A model generated the notes under the pieces. That model was not told the DNA's origin and searched no databases. It worked only from the letters and a program-made list of their open reading frames with translations. From NCBI GenBank assembly GCA_034359265.1, contig CP136893.1:43721501-43785500 (forward strand): a DNA stretch of 64,000 nt. The letters are read 5' to 3'. A program made the position numbers and the translations under genes. The stretch comes from Canna indica. Lineage: Eukaryota > Streptophyta > Magnoliopsida > Zingiberales > Cannaceae. Below, piece by piece: positions 44,758 through 56,713 of this stretch. Each line of letters starts with the position of its first letter. Positions within the stretch are counted from its first letter, which is position 1.

Positions 44758-46440
44758 ATGACTAGTGAAATCCAACTAGCTCAAGGGTCATCTACTCATA
44801 CTCCACCAATGTTCGATTGGAACAACTATGCCTATTGAAAGATATGCATGAATGACTTCCTACAATCACTAGGCATGGATGTATGGAGAATGATTCAAGT
44901 AGAGTATAAGCAATCAACTAAGGATATTGATGAGTGGGATCAAGAAGAAATTAAACTCTTTAATGCAAATGCAAAGACTGTCAATGCACTATATTGTGGC
45001 CTATCAATTAATGAGTTTAATAGAATTTCTACATGTAAGTATGCATATGAACTTTGGAAAGTCTTAGAGACTACACATGAAGGGACTTCACAAGTTAAAG
45101 AATCTAAGATAAACCTACTCATGCATGATTATGAAATGTTCAATTGGAAAGTCTTAGAGATTACATATGAAGGGACTTCACAAGTTAAAGAATCTAAGAT
45201 AAACCTACTCATGCATGATTATGAAATGTTCAAGATGTTATCACATGAATCTATTGATGCCATGTATGCTCGCTTTTAAAATATTACAAATGGATTAGCT
45301 AACCTTGGTAGAGATATAAGGGAAGAGGAGAAGGTAAGGAAGCTCATTTGTTCCCTTCCAAAAGCTTGGGAGCCCAAGGTCATCGCAATCATGGAAGCAA
45401 AGGATACGAGCACCTTGAAGATCACCGAGGTCATTGGGTCTCTCATGACACATGAGACCCATATGAAGCAATATGAGGAGGAAGATGCTCCCAAAAGCAA
45501 GACCATTGTCTTAAAAGCATCACACCGGGGTGAAGAACCCTTATCATTTGAGGAAGAGACGAATGAGTTTGAAGAGATAGCGATGTTGGCAAGAAGATTC
45601 ATGAGTTTCATGAGAGGAGGGCTTGAGGAAGGGAAGAGGAGGCTACACATGCTTCAATTGTAACAAAACAAGGCATCTAAGGAAGGATTGCACACTTCTC
45701 AAGATGACTTCCACCTCCAACCCTCACAAGAAAGACAAATACAAGAAGAAGAAGATGGCAATGATGGCTTCTTGGGATGAAAGCGAGTCTTCGTCAAGTG
45801 AAGAAGACTCTAAGAGTGAAAAGACAAATCTTTGCCTCATGGCAAATGACAATGAGGTAAGATTTATATTTGGCGAGCTTTCATTTACGCAAGAAGAACT
45901 AGAAAATGAATTTGATCAAATGCATGATGAATTTAATGTTATTAGAAAAAAGTTTAAAGAGCTTAAAAAGGACAACAAATCTTTAGAGCTTGAAAATGAT
46001 AACTTGCTACTTTCATGCAATGCATTAAGGAAAGAAGTAGATATCCTTAAGGAAGAGAAGCATGCCTTAGATGATGCTAAGAAAAACTTCGAAAATGAAA
46101 ATGAAAAGTTGGAAAATGAAAACAAGTTCTTAAGTGATAAAGTAGAGCACTTGAATGATAGCATGCTAAACTTAAAAAAGAAACTTTGCATGCTAAATGA
46201 AAAAATGACAACCCTACAAAATGCCATGCCTAAGGTTGTACATGCTAGAAAGTCATCAAACAATCATGCTCATGCACACTTCCAAGCTCACACACATAGC
46301 CCAATAAAGTTTAATGAAAGTTGCTTTCCATGTGGTATTTTTGGTCATATGGCTAGAGATTGTACACTAAGAAGGAACCCTCATGTTAGATTCACTTGGG
46401 TTCCTAAGATGACTAACACACAATGACCCAAGAAGATTTG
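44758..46440 (+). pseudogene. gag of element E, with a 90-bp internal duplication
   Basis: ATG 44758 (MTSEIQLAQGSS) is followed by a stop at codon 27 where a Trp is expected (44836-44838). Open frames are 44848-45279, 45391-45663 and 45623-46426. A 30-codon unit with WKVLETTHEGTSQ is repeated in tandem and in frame (from 45055 and 45145). After a frameshift the first zinc knuckle CFNCNKTRHLRKDC is intact. A long coiled coil of Glu/Asn/Lys heptads (about 45890-46230) and a second intact knuckle CFPCGIFGHMARDC follow. The tail has FTWVPK and IWVPK. Confidence 0.88.
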
Positions 46441-46473
46441 GGTACCTAAAATTGTGTCTTCTCACTTTTATAG

Positions 46474-46953
46474 ATGGAGAAGCATCCTCAAGCAAGTAAA
46501 AGCACATGGATATTGTATAGTGGTTGCTCAAAACACATGACGGGTGATATCAATCTTTTCGCAACCCTATCAAGCAAGGATGATGGATATGTGACATTTG
46601 GAGCCAATGTCAAAGGTAAGATTGTTGGCATTGGTGATATAGGTATACTCTCCTACCCATGCATTAAAAATGTCTTACTAGTTGATGGGTTAAAGCATAA
46701 TTTGATTAGAATATCTCAATTATGTGACAATGGATATGTAGTCATTTTTGAAGCATCTAAATGCATCATTAGAAGTGCACCATCTAATGATATTGTGTTC
46801 ATTGAAATTAGGCTAAAAAATATTTACACATTAGTTCTAAATGTTTTGCTTAATCCCCATGTTAGATGCTTGGTTGCCATGGAAAATAATTCCTGGTTGT
46901 GGCATAGAAGGCTAGGACATGCTAGCATGAGCCTCATCCAAGAAATATCTTAA
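46474..46953 (+). pseudogene. Protease and GAG-pre-integrase of element E
   Basis: It reads TWILYSGCSKHMTGD, where Copia proteases have the catalytic DSG, so the aspartate is replaced by Tyr. FGANVKGKIVGIGDIG and NVLLVDGLKHNLI follow, then the pre-integrase WHRRLGHASMSLIQEI, ending in a stop. It is inactive as protease. Confidence 0.88.
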
Positions 46954-47785
46954 AATGATTTAGTAAAAGGAATACCTAAGATAAAATTTGAAAAAGACAA
47001 ACATTGTGATGCGTCTCAATATGGTAAATAAGTTAAATCTTCATTTCATAGCATTAATCAAGTGAGTACATCTAGAACACTTGAACTTGTGCACATGGAT
47101 CTCTTTGGTCCTTGTGATGTAGCTAGTCTAGGTGAAAAATTATATTGCTATGTTCTGGTTGATGATTTCTCAAGATTTACATGGATTTTCTTCTTAGCTA
47201 AGAAAAATGATACTTTTGATTTTTTTCAAAAAAATTGCTAGGAAAGTTACAAATGAGAAGGGAACTTCAATTTTGAAAATTGGAAGCGATAATGGAGAAA
47301 AATTTACAAATGAAAAGTTTTTCGAATTTTATGATGAATTGGGTATTGAGCATACATTTTCTTCCCCTAGAACCCCTCAACAAAATGGGATGGTTGAGAG
47401 AAAGAATAGAACCTTACAAGAGATGGCTAGGGTTATGCTTTGTGAAAATAATTTGCCCAAGTACTTCTGGGCTGAAGCCATAAATACATCTTGTTATGTG
47501 TTTAATCGTGTTTTATTAAGACCTAAAATCAAGAAAACACCTTTTGAGCTTTGGAATGATAAAATCCCAAGTGTGGGATATTTTCGTGTTTTTGGATGTA
47601 AATGTTTTATCTTAAACACTAAGGAGCATCTAGGAAAATTTGATTCTAAATCTGATGAAGGTATTTTCCTAGGTTACTCCAATTGTTCTAAGGCATATAG
47701 AGTCTATAATAGAAGAACTATGATTGTTGAAGAATCTATGCATGTTACATTTGATGAAACTAATGATTCTTCTAGAAATATTTAG
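46954..47785 (+). pseudogene. Integrase of element E
   Basis: HMDLFGPCDVASLGEK and VDDFSRFTWIFFLAK lie before a frameshift at about 47225. The open part 47207-47785 has GSDNGEKFTNEKF, TPQQNGMVERKNRTLQEM and a C-terminal domain ending in DEGIFLGYSNCSKAYRVYN. All three catalytic acids are present (HMD, SDN, VERKN), though split by the frameshift. Confidence 0.9.
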
Positions 47786-47788
47786 ATT

Positions 47789-48951
47789 GTGAATGTAGGT
47801 GAGGAACTTGAGGAACTCACATTTCATGACAAAGAGGTTGAGAACAAAAACAATGAGGAAACTCAACATAAAGAACCCTCATCCTCAACTCTACCTCAAG
47901 ATGAAGAAGAAGAAGAGGAAGCTCTACCACCTCTCCCCAAAGGGTACCGGTTGATTAGAGATCATTCAATGGATCAAGTCATTGGAGAACCATCAACGGG
48001 AGTGGTAGCGCGCTATAAACTTAATAACATTTGTCAATATGTAGCATTCATATCTCAAGTAGAGCCAAAAAATATTAAGGAAGCAATAGATGATGAATTT
48101 TGGGTAATAGCTATGCAAGAAGAACTTAATCAATTTGTTAGGAATGAAGTATGAGACTTAGTACCTAGACCTAGCGGACAAACTGTGATTGATACAAAAT
48201 GAGTATTTAGAAACAAGCTAGATGAAGGAGGTTTAGTCATTAGAAACAAAGATAGGTTAGTGCCCCAAGGGTACAATCAAGAAGAAGGAATAGACTATAA
48301 TGAAACTTATGCTCCCGTAGCTAGATTAGAGGCAATTCATATACTTTTAGCTTATGCTAGTTTTAAAGGCTTTAAACTTTTTTAAATGGATGTTAAAAGT
48401 GCGTTTTTAAAAGGTTTTATCGATGAAGAAGTTTATGTTGAACAATCTCCCGGATTTGAAATTTTGAGTTTCTAAATCATGTTTTTAAATTTAAAAAAGT
48501 TTTATATGGCTTAAAACAAGCCCCTAGGGCTTGGTATGAAAGACTTTCCACATTTTTGATAGATCAAGACTTTAGTATTGGAAAAGTCGATGTTTCTATT
48601 TTTATAAAATATAATGAAAATGATATTTTACTCGCGCAAATTTATGTTGATGATATAATATTTGGTGCTACTAATGAATTGCTTTGTGAGTGGTTTGCAA
48701 AGTGCATGCAAGAAGAGGTTGAGACGAGCATGATGGGAGAACTTTCCTTCATGCTTGGTCTCCAAATCAAGCAAACCAACAAAGGAATCTTTATAAATAA
48801 AGCTAAATGCACAAAGGAGCTCATCAAAAGGTTTGGAATGAATAAAGCCAAGATAGCTTCTACACCAATGAGCACATCCAGCAAGCTTGACAAAGATGAA
48901 GATGGTGTCAAAGTAGATGAAAAACGATATTGAGGTATGATTGATAGTCTT
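47789..48951 (+). pseudogene. Reverse transcriptase of element E, 5' part of pol split by element G
   Basis: An acidic linker (QDEEEEEEALPPLPKGY) leads to the RT start (IKEAIDDEFWVIAMQEEL). Stops at sites expected to be Trp or Gln include those after NEV, TK and KLF. MDVKSAFLKGFIDEEVYVEQ and LKQAPRAW-like sequence are split among frames. 48556-48933 keeps the catalytic YVDDIIFGAT and MMGELSFMLGLQIKQ. The stretch ends in MIDSL at the GTCTT insertion site of G. Confidence 0.88.
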
Positions 48952-50447
48952 TGTTGGCTTTAGGTTTTCAACCTTGGTCTTAATCTCTTAATCTCGGTTT
49001 TGATGATAACAAACATGAAACTAATATTTCGTTGAGAAATCTTTTAGGTTCCATATCGATCAGCGTTCGATGTCCTCGATCGGATAAATCGATAAATCGG
49101 AAGGACATTGACCGTCGTGCTCGGGTTCGTCGTGGAATTTCTCGAAGCTCGACAAGTGCACCAAAGTCGCATTGGACGAGTCCAAAGATCAAGTCCAAAG
49201 ATCTAATGAAAAGCTCTCCAATTTGATACTTGTTGAAAGTCGGAACCCGAAAATGAAGTGCACAAGAAAAAGGGCTGAAAAATCAATATCAGCCTATGTT
49301 CGGTTGACCGGTCGGTCGACCGAAGAGTGTAAGAAATTAGCAGTAGCCAAAAATTGGCAGTGGCTACTTCGGTCGACCGACAGAGGCCAGAAATAGCCAG
49401 TTGCCCTAGTGGTCGACCGATCGGTCGACCGAATTGAGGATCGCGCGATCGGGAGTCTTTGCTTCCCCTGCGTCGGTCAACCGATAGGTCGATAGGATTA
49501 CGGGAATGCAATCTTGCATTTGGGCGGTCGACCCACCGGTCGACCGCACAGAGGGAAGAGGACAGTGGTCGCATTGGCGGTCAATCAGTCGGTTGACCGA
49601 CTAATCGACCGAGCGGCTATAACGACTAGATTTTAGCCCGTTGAGCTGCCGTTTCTTTGAGAGGGTATAAATATACTTCATCTAACCTCTCTAATCATCT
49701 TCCTTCACTCTCTCAAATTTAATTGAGTATTTTAGAAGTGATTTAAGCCTTCCAATGATCGATTGCAGTGCGCTATGCTCTTCCATCGAGTTCTTCTTCA
49801 AAGCGCCAACTGCTCCTCAACTCGGGTTTCAATTCGAGCTCTACGACTGGGCGAGTTGGAGGTTTTAAAGGATTGAAAAGAGCATTTAATCTTTGTTTTA
49901 TTTCTAAGCTCTTTTCATTGTAATTTTTATATGTTATTTGAACTATTTTTCTTTGATTAGGGTTTGTACGAAGATCGGGTGTTAGGTCTTCTTGTGTGAA
50001 AGTGGTTACCTTGCTGTGAAGGTGTAAAGCCACTTGTGTAAACATAGTTTACTCGGTTAGTTCTAGTTGTCCCTTAGGGTTGAGGTGGAAGAGTGCTCTC
50101 GATAAGAAGGCGGAGACTTCCGGGTGTGGAAGTGCTTTAGGTTGAGAGTGAGACTCTTCGAGTCAAAGTTCTCTGTGCAAGGGAAACTAATTAATCTAGT
50201 AAAACTTAGTTTGAAAATCCTAAGCGGGGTGCTTAGGTAGTGGAGTAGGCATTGGGGCCGAACCACTATAAATTTGTGTGTTTGCTTTGATACTTTATTT
50301 GCGCTTAATTGTTTTATATTGCTTCCGCATTTAATCGTATAATTGCATCTTGCCTAAATGATTTGAGAAACACATAAAATCGGATTTAGGCTAATTAATT
50401 AGATAACACAATATTCACCCCCCTATAGTGTTGCCATTTCGACTACA
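48952..50447 (+). repeat. Element G 5' LTR
   Basis: The palindrome cluster is at 49290-49620, TATAAATATA at 49666-49675, and the conserved block at 50230-50270. The PBS TGGTATCAGAGC is at 50450-50461. Confidence 0.92.
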
Positions 50448-50515
50448 ATTGGTATCAGAGCGGGTCGTAGATTGAGATTTCACCATCTCCTCTACATCAT
50501 CTCTTGATCCGAAAA

Positions 50516-50711
50516 ATGACACCAGAGTGTGTAGCATCTTCACCCCCTAGGTTTGATGACTCGAACTTTGGTCTTTGGAAATATAGGATGTACACTTATT
50601 TAAAGACTAATGGTCTTGGTGTCTTTAACATGTTACATTGGGAATTCATTGAACCTAAGGTTGATATGCATGCTTGGAGTGAATTTGACAAGAAAATGTT
50701 TAAGTATAATC
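50516..50711 (+). pseudogene. N-terminal gag of element G
   Basis: It starts MTPECVASSPPRFDDSNFG, with intact FGLWKYRMYTYLKTNG and VDMHAWSEFDKKMF. It stops matching at about 50711, where LTR J begins. Compare elements A (664) and C (22768). The trailing open frame to 50860 is LTR sequence. Confidence 0.85.
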
Positions 50712-52229
50712 GACAAGGATGCTCGTCGACGCTCGGGAATCTTCAAGAAAGGGAGTTTAGGTTTAGGTGTCTAGAAATTAATGTAATCATCATGATGATG
50801 CATAAGAAACCCAAAAATCTATCCCGAACCCCAAACCATAAAATTTCGGGACGACCCTGAAATTCACTAAGATTAGGGAGCTCCTTGGAGGGATATATGA
50901 TCCAAACCTTTTCTTGAAATAAAAAATGGCGGTAATTGTTCATTAGGTCAAAACTAGATAACGAGGTATTTTTTAGAATTTTTTGGAACCGTTTAGCATA
51001 TCCTTATTTGACCCAAAAGATTAGGAAATTTCTGTTTTATACTAGATCCCAAGAACTAGATTTTGATCCTTAGGGATTTTAATTTTTTAGATATTTTTAT
51101 TGAATTCAAATGGGGTATAATCCTTATATAAAATTTATGTTTTAAAGTTATCATGTTATAAAGTTATTTCACACAAGTAGATGTAGTGGTGAAGACGAAA
51201 GCAGAAAACCCAAGCAAAGACCCAGTCTGCCCAGTCCAGACAAATTTTGGTTGATCGATCGGTCGACTGAATGGTGGTAGAAATAGGCTAAGCGTCTGGG
51301 CGATCGACCCGTCGGTCGATCGACCACAGGGAAAATTGCAACGGTCGAATGACCGGTCGATCGATGCTTCGACCGGCGCTTCGACCGACGGCCTGCAACA
51401 GATAAATTTCTATCCGTTGAGTGACGTTTCTTCACCAGGGTATAAATATACCCTCATATAAATCTTCTAATACTCTTCCTTGATTTTAACAGAGTTTATT
51501 GAGCACTCAAAAGGAAGATCTAAGCCTTCCAAAAAGGATTAATCGTTTCCGCTCTGTTCTCCCACGACAACTTCTACAAGCGGTCGTTCTTCCTCAACTC
51601 GAGAATTAATTCGAGCTGTTCGTCTTGACGAGTTGGAGGCATTGAAGGCTTGAGAAGAGCTCTAATGCTTGGTTTATTCTTTAGCTCTTTTCAATTGTAA
51701 TTTTAACTGTTATTGAACCTATTTTTTATTTGTGCGTGTGAAGACCAAGTGTTTGGTCTTGTGTGTTGGGTATAAGTGGTTACCTGGTGTTAGGTATAAA
51801 ACCACTTTTGTAAAACGTAGTTGTTACTAGGATTAATTTAGTTGTCCCTTAGGGTTAAGGTGGAAGAGGACTCTCGAGAAGAAGGTGGTGACTTCCGGGT
51901 GTGGAAGTGCCTTAGGTCGAGAGTGCGTCTCTTCGGTGAAAAGTCCTCGGGTGTAAGGGAAATAAAAACTAATTTAGTAAAACTAGTTTGAAAATCCTAA
52001 GCGGGGTGCTTAGGTAGTGGAGTAGGCATTGGGGCCGAACCACTATAAATATTTGTGTTTGCATTGTTTTATTGACGCTTGTGTTTAATTGTGTTTATCG
52101 CTTCCGCATTCAATCATCAAATTGCAAATTACCTAATTGATCTAAGTAAACGATTAAAATTGGAATTTAGACTAATAGATTTAGTAAACATACTATTCAC
52201 CCCCCCTCTAGTGTGCCATTTCACCCACA
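50712..52229 (+). repeat. LTR J: truncated foreign LTR inside element G gag
   Basis: It matches the LTR family of element C and of the solo LTR at 25025 in the same strand as G. For example tcgtcgacgctcggg aligns with the reverse of 26500-26520, and the end catttcacccaca with the start of 17312. The first 120 or so bases of the LTR are missing. The palindrome cluster is at 51245-51405 and TATAAATATA at 51441-51450. There is no TSD, and gag sequence between the two gag halves is lost, so it is likely a recombination product. Confidence 0.8.
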
Positions 52230-53062
52230 CTTTCCTCTTCATCTAGTCATGATAATGATAATGATAGTACTAGCTCTTCTAGTTCACATGATATGCAATA
52301 TGATGAGTTAGTAAGCGAATATAAGATAATGTACACCTTGCTTGCAAAAAAGGATAAGGAAAATAAGATGCTAAAGAAAGAAAATGTGATGCTTAATTCT
52401 CACGTGGATGAATTAAAGCTAGAAAATGAGAATTTGAAGTCTAGTTCATTTGATTTATGCCATGATAGATTGAATTTTGAGCTTAAGGACTTCAAGCTTG
52501 AAAACTAAAATTTAAAATTTGAGAATTCAAAAATCATAAGTGAGACCAATATTTTGAAATCTCAACTATATGTCATGCATAAGTCAATTGAAGTTTTAAG
52601 AGATGAGATTTTAGTTTTGAACAAGGAAGTACATAATCTAAGAAACTCAACTTCCTTCAAGAAAATTGGAAAGAAAAATGTTTGTTTCAAAAATGCCTAT
52701 GTTCATCATAAATCTCATGCTATGCATTCTAATGCAAAATCTCATGTTAGACAATCCACATTTAAATCTCAAGTTCAAAAGAAAAATATTTCACTTAAGA
52801 ATGCTCATGTCCATCATCCTTTTCATGTCAAGGATTCTAATGATAAATCTCATATCCATAGCAAAAAGAAAAATAAGTTTAATGGACATTGCTTTTGTTG
52901 TGGTACTTTTGGGCATGCTATATATGATTGCGCATTTAAGATGAACCCAAGTGGAGTTAAAACACTTTGGGTAGCTAAGCCCTCTAACCCCTAAGGACCC
53001 AAAGTCATTTGGGTACAAAAGATCTCAGCTTCTTTTATAGGGGGAGCAACCACACAAGGATG
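52230..53062 (+). pseudogene. C-terminal gag of element G
   Basis: A serine-rich SSSSSHD/SSSHD linker leads into coiled coils (52293-52508; stop at 52506-52508). The next frame (52554-52994) has an intact zinc knuckle CFCCGTFGHAIYDC and TLWVAK. After a stop, VIWVQKISASF follows. The first zinc knuckle and its flanks are absent because of LTR J. Confidence 0.85.
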
Positions 53063-55980
53063 AGATGATGATGGTTGGTGGGAGTTGCATGAAGACTTAA
53101 AGCTTCACCAAATACAAGTTGCAACTTCGCATCGTATAGATGCCTTCGGTATGAAAAATTGGCATCTAGTTAATTTGATATCATCTCCTATACCTCTTGT
53201 TTAAATTAGAGTTGGAGTTTGATATATGCTTAATATTAGTAGATTTTCCACTCTTGATAAGTTCCAAAAATATTTTTGATTTTTGATTTCCGGTCTCTCC
53301 GGAGACATATGTGGCTTGTAATGGGCCTAAGCGACATTGTGGTTCCAAATCGTAGGCTCATTGTGGCCTTTCGGTTTTCAACCAATAGGAAGGGTTGGAG
53401 ATCATGTTTTCATTAATATTACATTTGTGATCTCTTAAAATTCGTTTTGGTATCACTTGATTTTATTTAAAATGGATTTCAAACCATTTAGCAAAGTGAT
53501 CTTTGATAATGATACTTGGTTTTTTACTTCGCTATTTAGTTTGATAGCTTGCTAAGTAGCTATATTTTCTCTAAAATATTAGTGTAGCTTACTCGCAAGT
53601 TTTAAGTACTTTTAGGAAGGCTAATTAGGAATAAAAAGATTAGTTTGACAAATTATCATGAATAAGGTATAACTTTGATAAATTCAAAATCTTAGGATTA
53701 TACCTCAATGCTTAAGCTTAAATAATGTCTCAATACTCATGATTAGAAATGCATGTTAAATCCTTGAATTTTCATGAGTAGGTAGAATCTTAGCACTTAG
53801 GCAAATTTCATTAAATGAAACTTGCTCTAAGTTGATACTTACTATTAGAGACATTCCTTTAAGTCCAAACTAGTTAAACATATTTTAGGGACCTTATTCA
53901 TCAAATGCTTCATCTTAAGATCCCTTAGATTCATTTTGATATCATGATAATTCCTTAAAATGAATCTTTACTATCTAGCATAGGTTAAGGTTTTTAAATG
54001 AAAATTTGCTTTGAACCTTTGCTATTTAGTAAGTTAGCTTGCTAGTTGGCATCTTATTATTTCATTTTGATACTAACAAAGCCTACTTGAAAGCTATATG
54101 CTATCTAAAAGTAAATGACAAGTTTGGCAAATCTATTGAAAGAGGTATGAATTTTTTTAAAAAAATCTTAATATAATTCCCGAATATTCATGCTTTAATG
54201 GTGTCTCTATATACTCATGATTGTTTTTGCATGAAAATGTTTGGAGTTTCATGAGTAGGCAAAATTTTGATAACTTAGGCAATTTCATGATATCTTGATT
54301 GAATAAAACTTGCTCTACGTTAAAATTCTTATTAGAGACCTCATTTTGAGTAAACACTAATGAACATGTTCAGAAATACATATCACATAAGTATAGGTAT
54401 TTAAAATTGAAAATTCATGTCTAGATGAACAAATGTGATAACTAGATCATATTAGAGGACTTAAGCTTGAAAAGTTTGACCCAAGTCAATAAATCGACCT
54501 GGTCACTTCATTTTAGGTCCAAAACTCATAAACATGTTTAGGAATAGGTATGACATATTTCCATGCACTTAGAATGGAAAATTCATATGCATATGGATAA
54601 AATGACATAGAGGTCAATTTATGCTTACCTCTTTTGAACCAAATTGACCCAAGTTAACAAGTTGACTTAAATGTCTTATTTTTAATCCATATTTAAGAAA
54701 CATGTTTAAATTTATTCATGTTAGGTATCCATAGGTTTAAGTTTGCAAAATCATGAGTAAATGATAAGATTGAAACTTAGCAAGTTTCATGAAAACTAGT
54801 TTAGTATTGAATGAAACCATGCTAGGTTGATATCTTGACTTAATGACATAATTTTTATTCCAACACTTAACATATACTCTTTACATGACCATTATGTGGT
54901 GTCGTGAAAGTTTGAATGAAAATTGAATATATTTTGAAAATAATTGAAAATTACAAAAATATCATTTCCACCAACATTTGGTATAATTTTCAGTTATTTA
55001 GAAATATAGAAAAATATTTTTCAATTGATTATTGAAACTGGACCCTCACTGAAAAATCTAGATTCTTCAGTAAAATTTTTGAAAAAGTTTCATCAAGAAT
55101 CTGATTTATAAAGGAATTTTGAAGTTAGATTTCGAAAACACAAAGTATCATCCTTCTTGAAATATCAATCATTCTGATACTTTGATTTTTCTTCAAAAAC
55201 TTCAAATGAAAACTCATGTATAGCATTTGGATTTCATTTCTAATATCATTCACACAACTTCTTGAGTAAAATCATTTATAGGAATGATTTTGATATTTTG
55301 AATGATAGATAGAAATATCCATTTGTTTATTAAAATCAATATAGGATGAAAAATAAACATAGAAGATTCATTTTGAGTTCAAACTTGATACATGCATTTC
55401 AAATGACCACTCAATAAATTGGTATAATTTCATCCAACAATTGGTATTTCAAATCTTGAAGTATAGGTTGACCTAAGTCAACAAAGTGACGTAGAAATTT
55501 CATTTTAAGCCCAAACTTGATTCATGGACTTATATTCTCTCATGTTTGATGTCTAGATACCTAAATATGAGAAAATATGAGTAGATAACAAAATGTGATA
55601 CTTAGCCATTTTCATGTTTTCATGCTTATTTCAAATGAAAACGTGCTAAGTTCATATTTGGATTGAATGACATTAGTTTAACTTCAAACTTGATATACAT
55701 AGTTTAAATGACCATATCTTGATATTTTGAAAGTTTGAATGAAATCTAAAAATGTCATGAAAAAAATATGAGTACATTCATACTTGAGTGCATACATGAT
55801 TTAGTTTTGAATTGTATCTATCACTCCTTTCTATCAAGTATGATTTTGTTTCATATCAAATATTGTTTTCCATCCATTTGTTAGAGATTTTCATGTGTCA
55901 TGAAAAATATTCTTTAGAGACTCAACTACATAAAAAATATATATATATTTGTTTTTCATCCCTTTGGCTAGATTAACCTT
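53063..55980 (+). repeat. AT-rich spacer of element G in place of pol
   Basis: No ORF of note. It is made of several diverged repeats of the same phrases as in elements A and C: catgagtaggcaaaattttg, aacttaggcaatttcatgat, cttgctctacgttaaaattc, agacctcattttgagt, and ttgacctaagtcaac (for example 54470-54500, 54640-54670, 55465-55490). Confidence 0.75.
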
Positions 55981-56713
55981 TCTTGCCCTTTTTGATTGAT
56001 GTCAAAGGGGGGAGAAAAGTAAAGAATAAAGGACGAGAAAAGTATAGGATAAATGAGGAGAAAATTATAGGCAAAGGGGAGGAAAATATAGGAGATCAAT
56101 GCATATAGATTGGGGGAGTTTATTTTCGTAGATATGCATGTTGATAGGGGGAGAAATCCCTTAGTTGATATCCTATATGCTTTAATGAAAATATTTTCTT
56201 AAGGATGTTTGTTATCATCAAAAAGGGGGAGATTGTTGGCTTTAGGTTTTCAACCTTGGTCTTAATCTCGGTTTTGATGATAACAAACACGGAACTAATA
56301 TTTCATCGAGAAATCTTTCAGGTTCCATATCGATCAGCGCTCGATGTCCTCAATCGGATAAATCAGAAGGACATTGACCGTCGTGCTCGGGTTTGTTGTG
56401 GAATTTCTCGAAGCTCGACGAGTGCACCAAAGTTGCATTGGACGAGTCCAAGATCAAATGAAAAGCCCTTTTTCATTGATGTCAAAAGGGGGAGAAAAGT
56501 ATATGATAAAGAGGGAGAAAAGTATAGGGTAAATGGGGAGAAAATTATAGGCAAAGGGGAGGAAAATATAGGAGATCCATGCATATAGATAGGGAGAGTT
56601 TATTTTCATAGATATGCATGTTGATAGGGGGAGAAATACCTTAGTTGATATCCTATATGCTTTAATGAAAATATTTTCTTAAGGATGTTTGTCATCATCA
56701 AAAAGGGGGAAAT
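55981..56713 (+). repeat. PPT-like units and 480-bp tandem duplication before the 3' LTR of element G
   Basis: One unit (about 55985-56463) holds PPT-like repeats, polypurine tract and the first 230 bases of an LTR (from 56234). The second copy starts at 56464 and joins the full 3' LTR at 56714. The spacing between the two LTR starts is 480. Short open frames here (56205, 56363) are artefacts. Confidence 0.85.
56207..56288 (+). other. Inverted repeat around the PPT/U3 junction of element G, first copy
   Basis: gtttgttatcatcaaaa (56207-56223) and ttttgatgataacaaac (56272-56288) pair perfectly over 17 bases. The loop contains the polypurine tract and 38 bases of U3. Confidence 0.88.
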
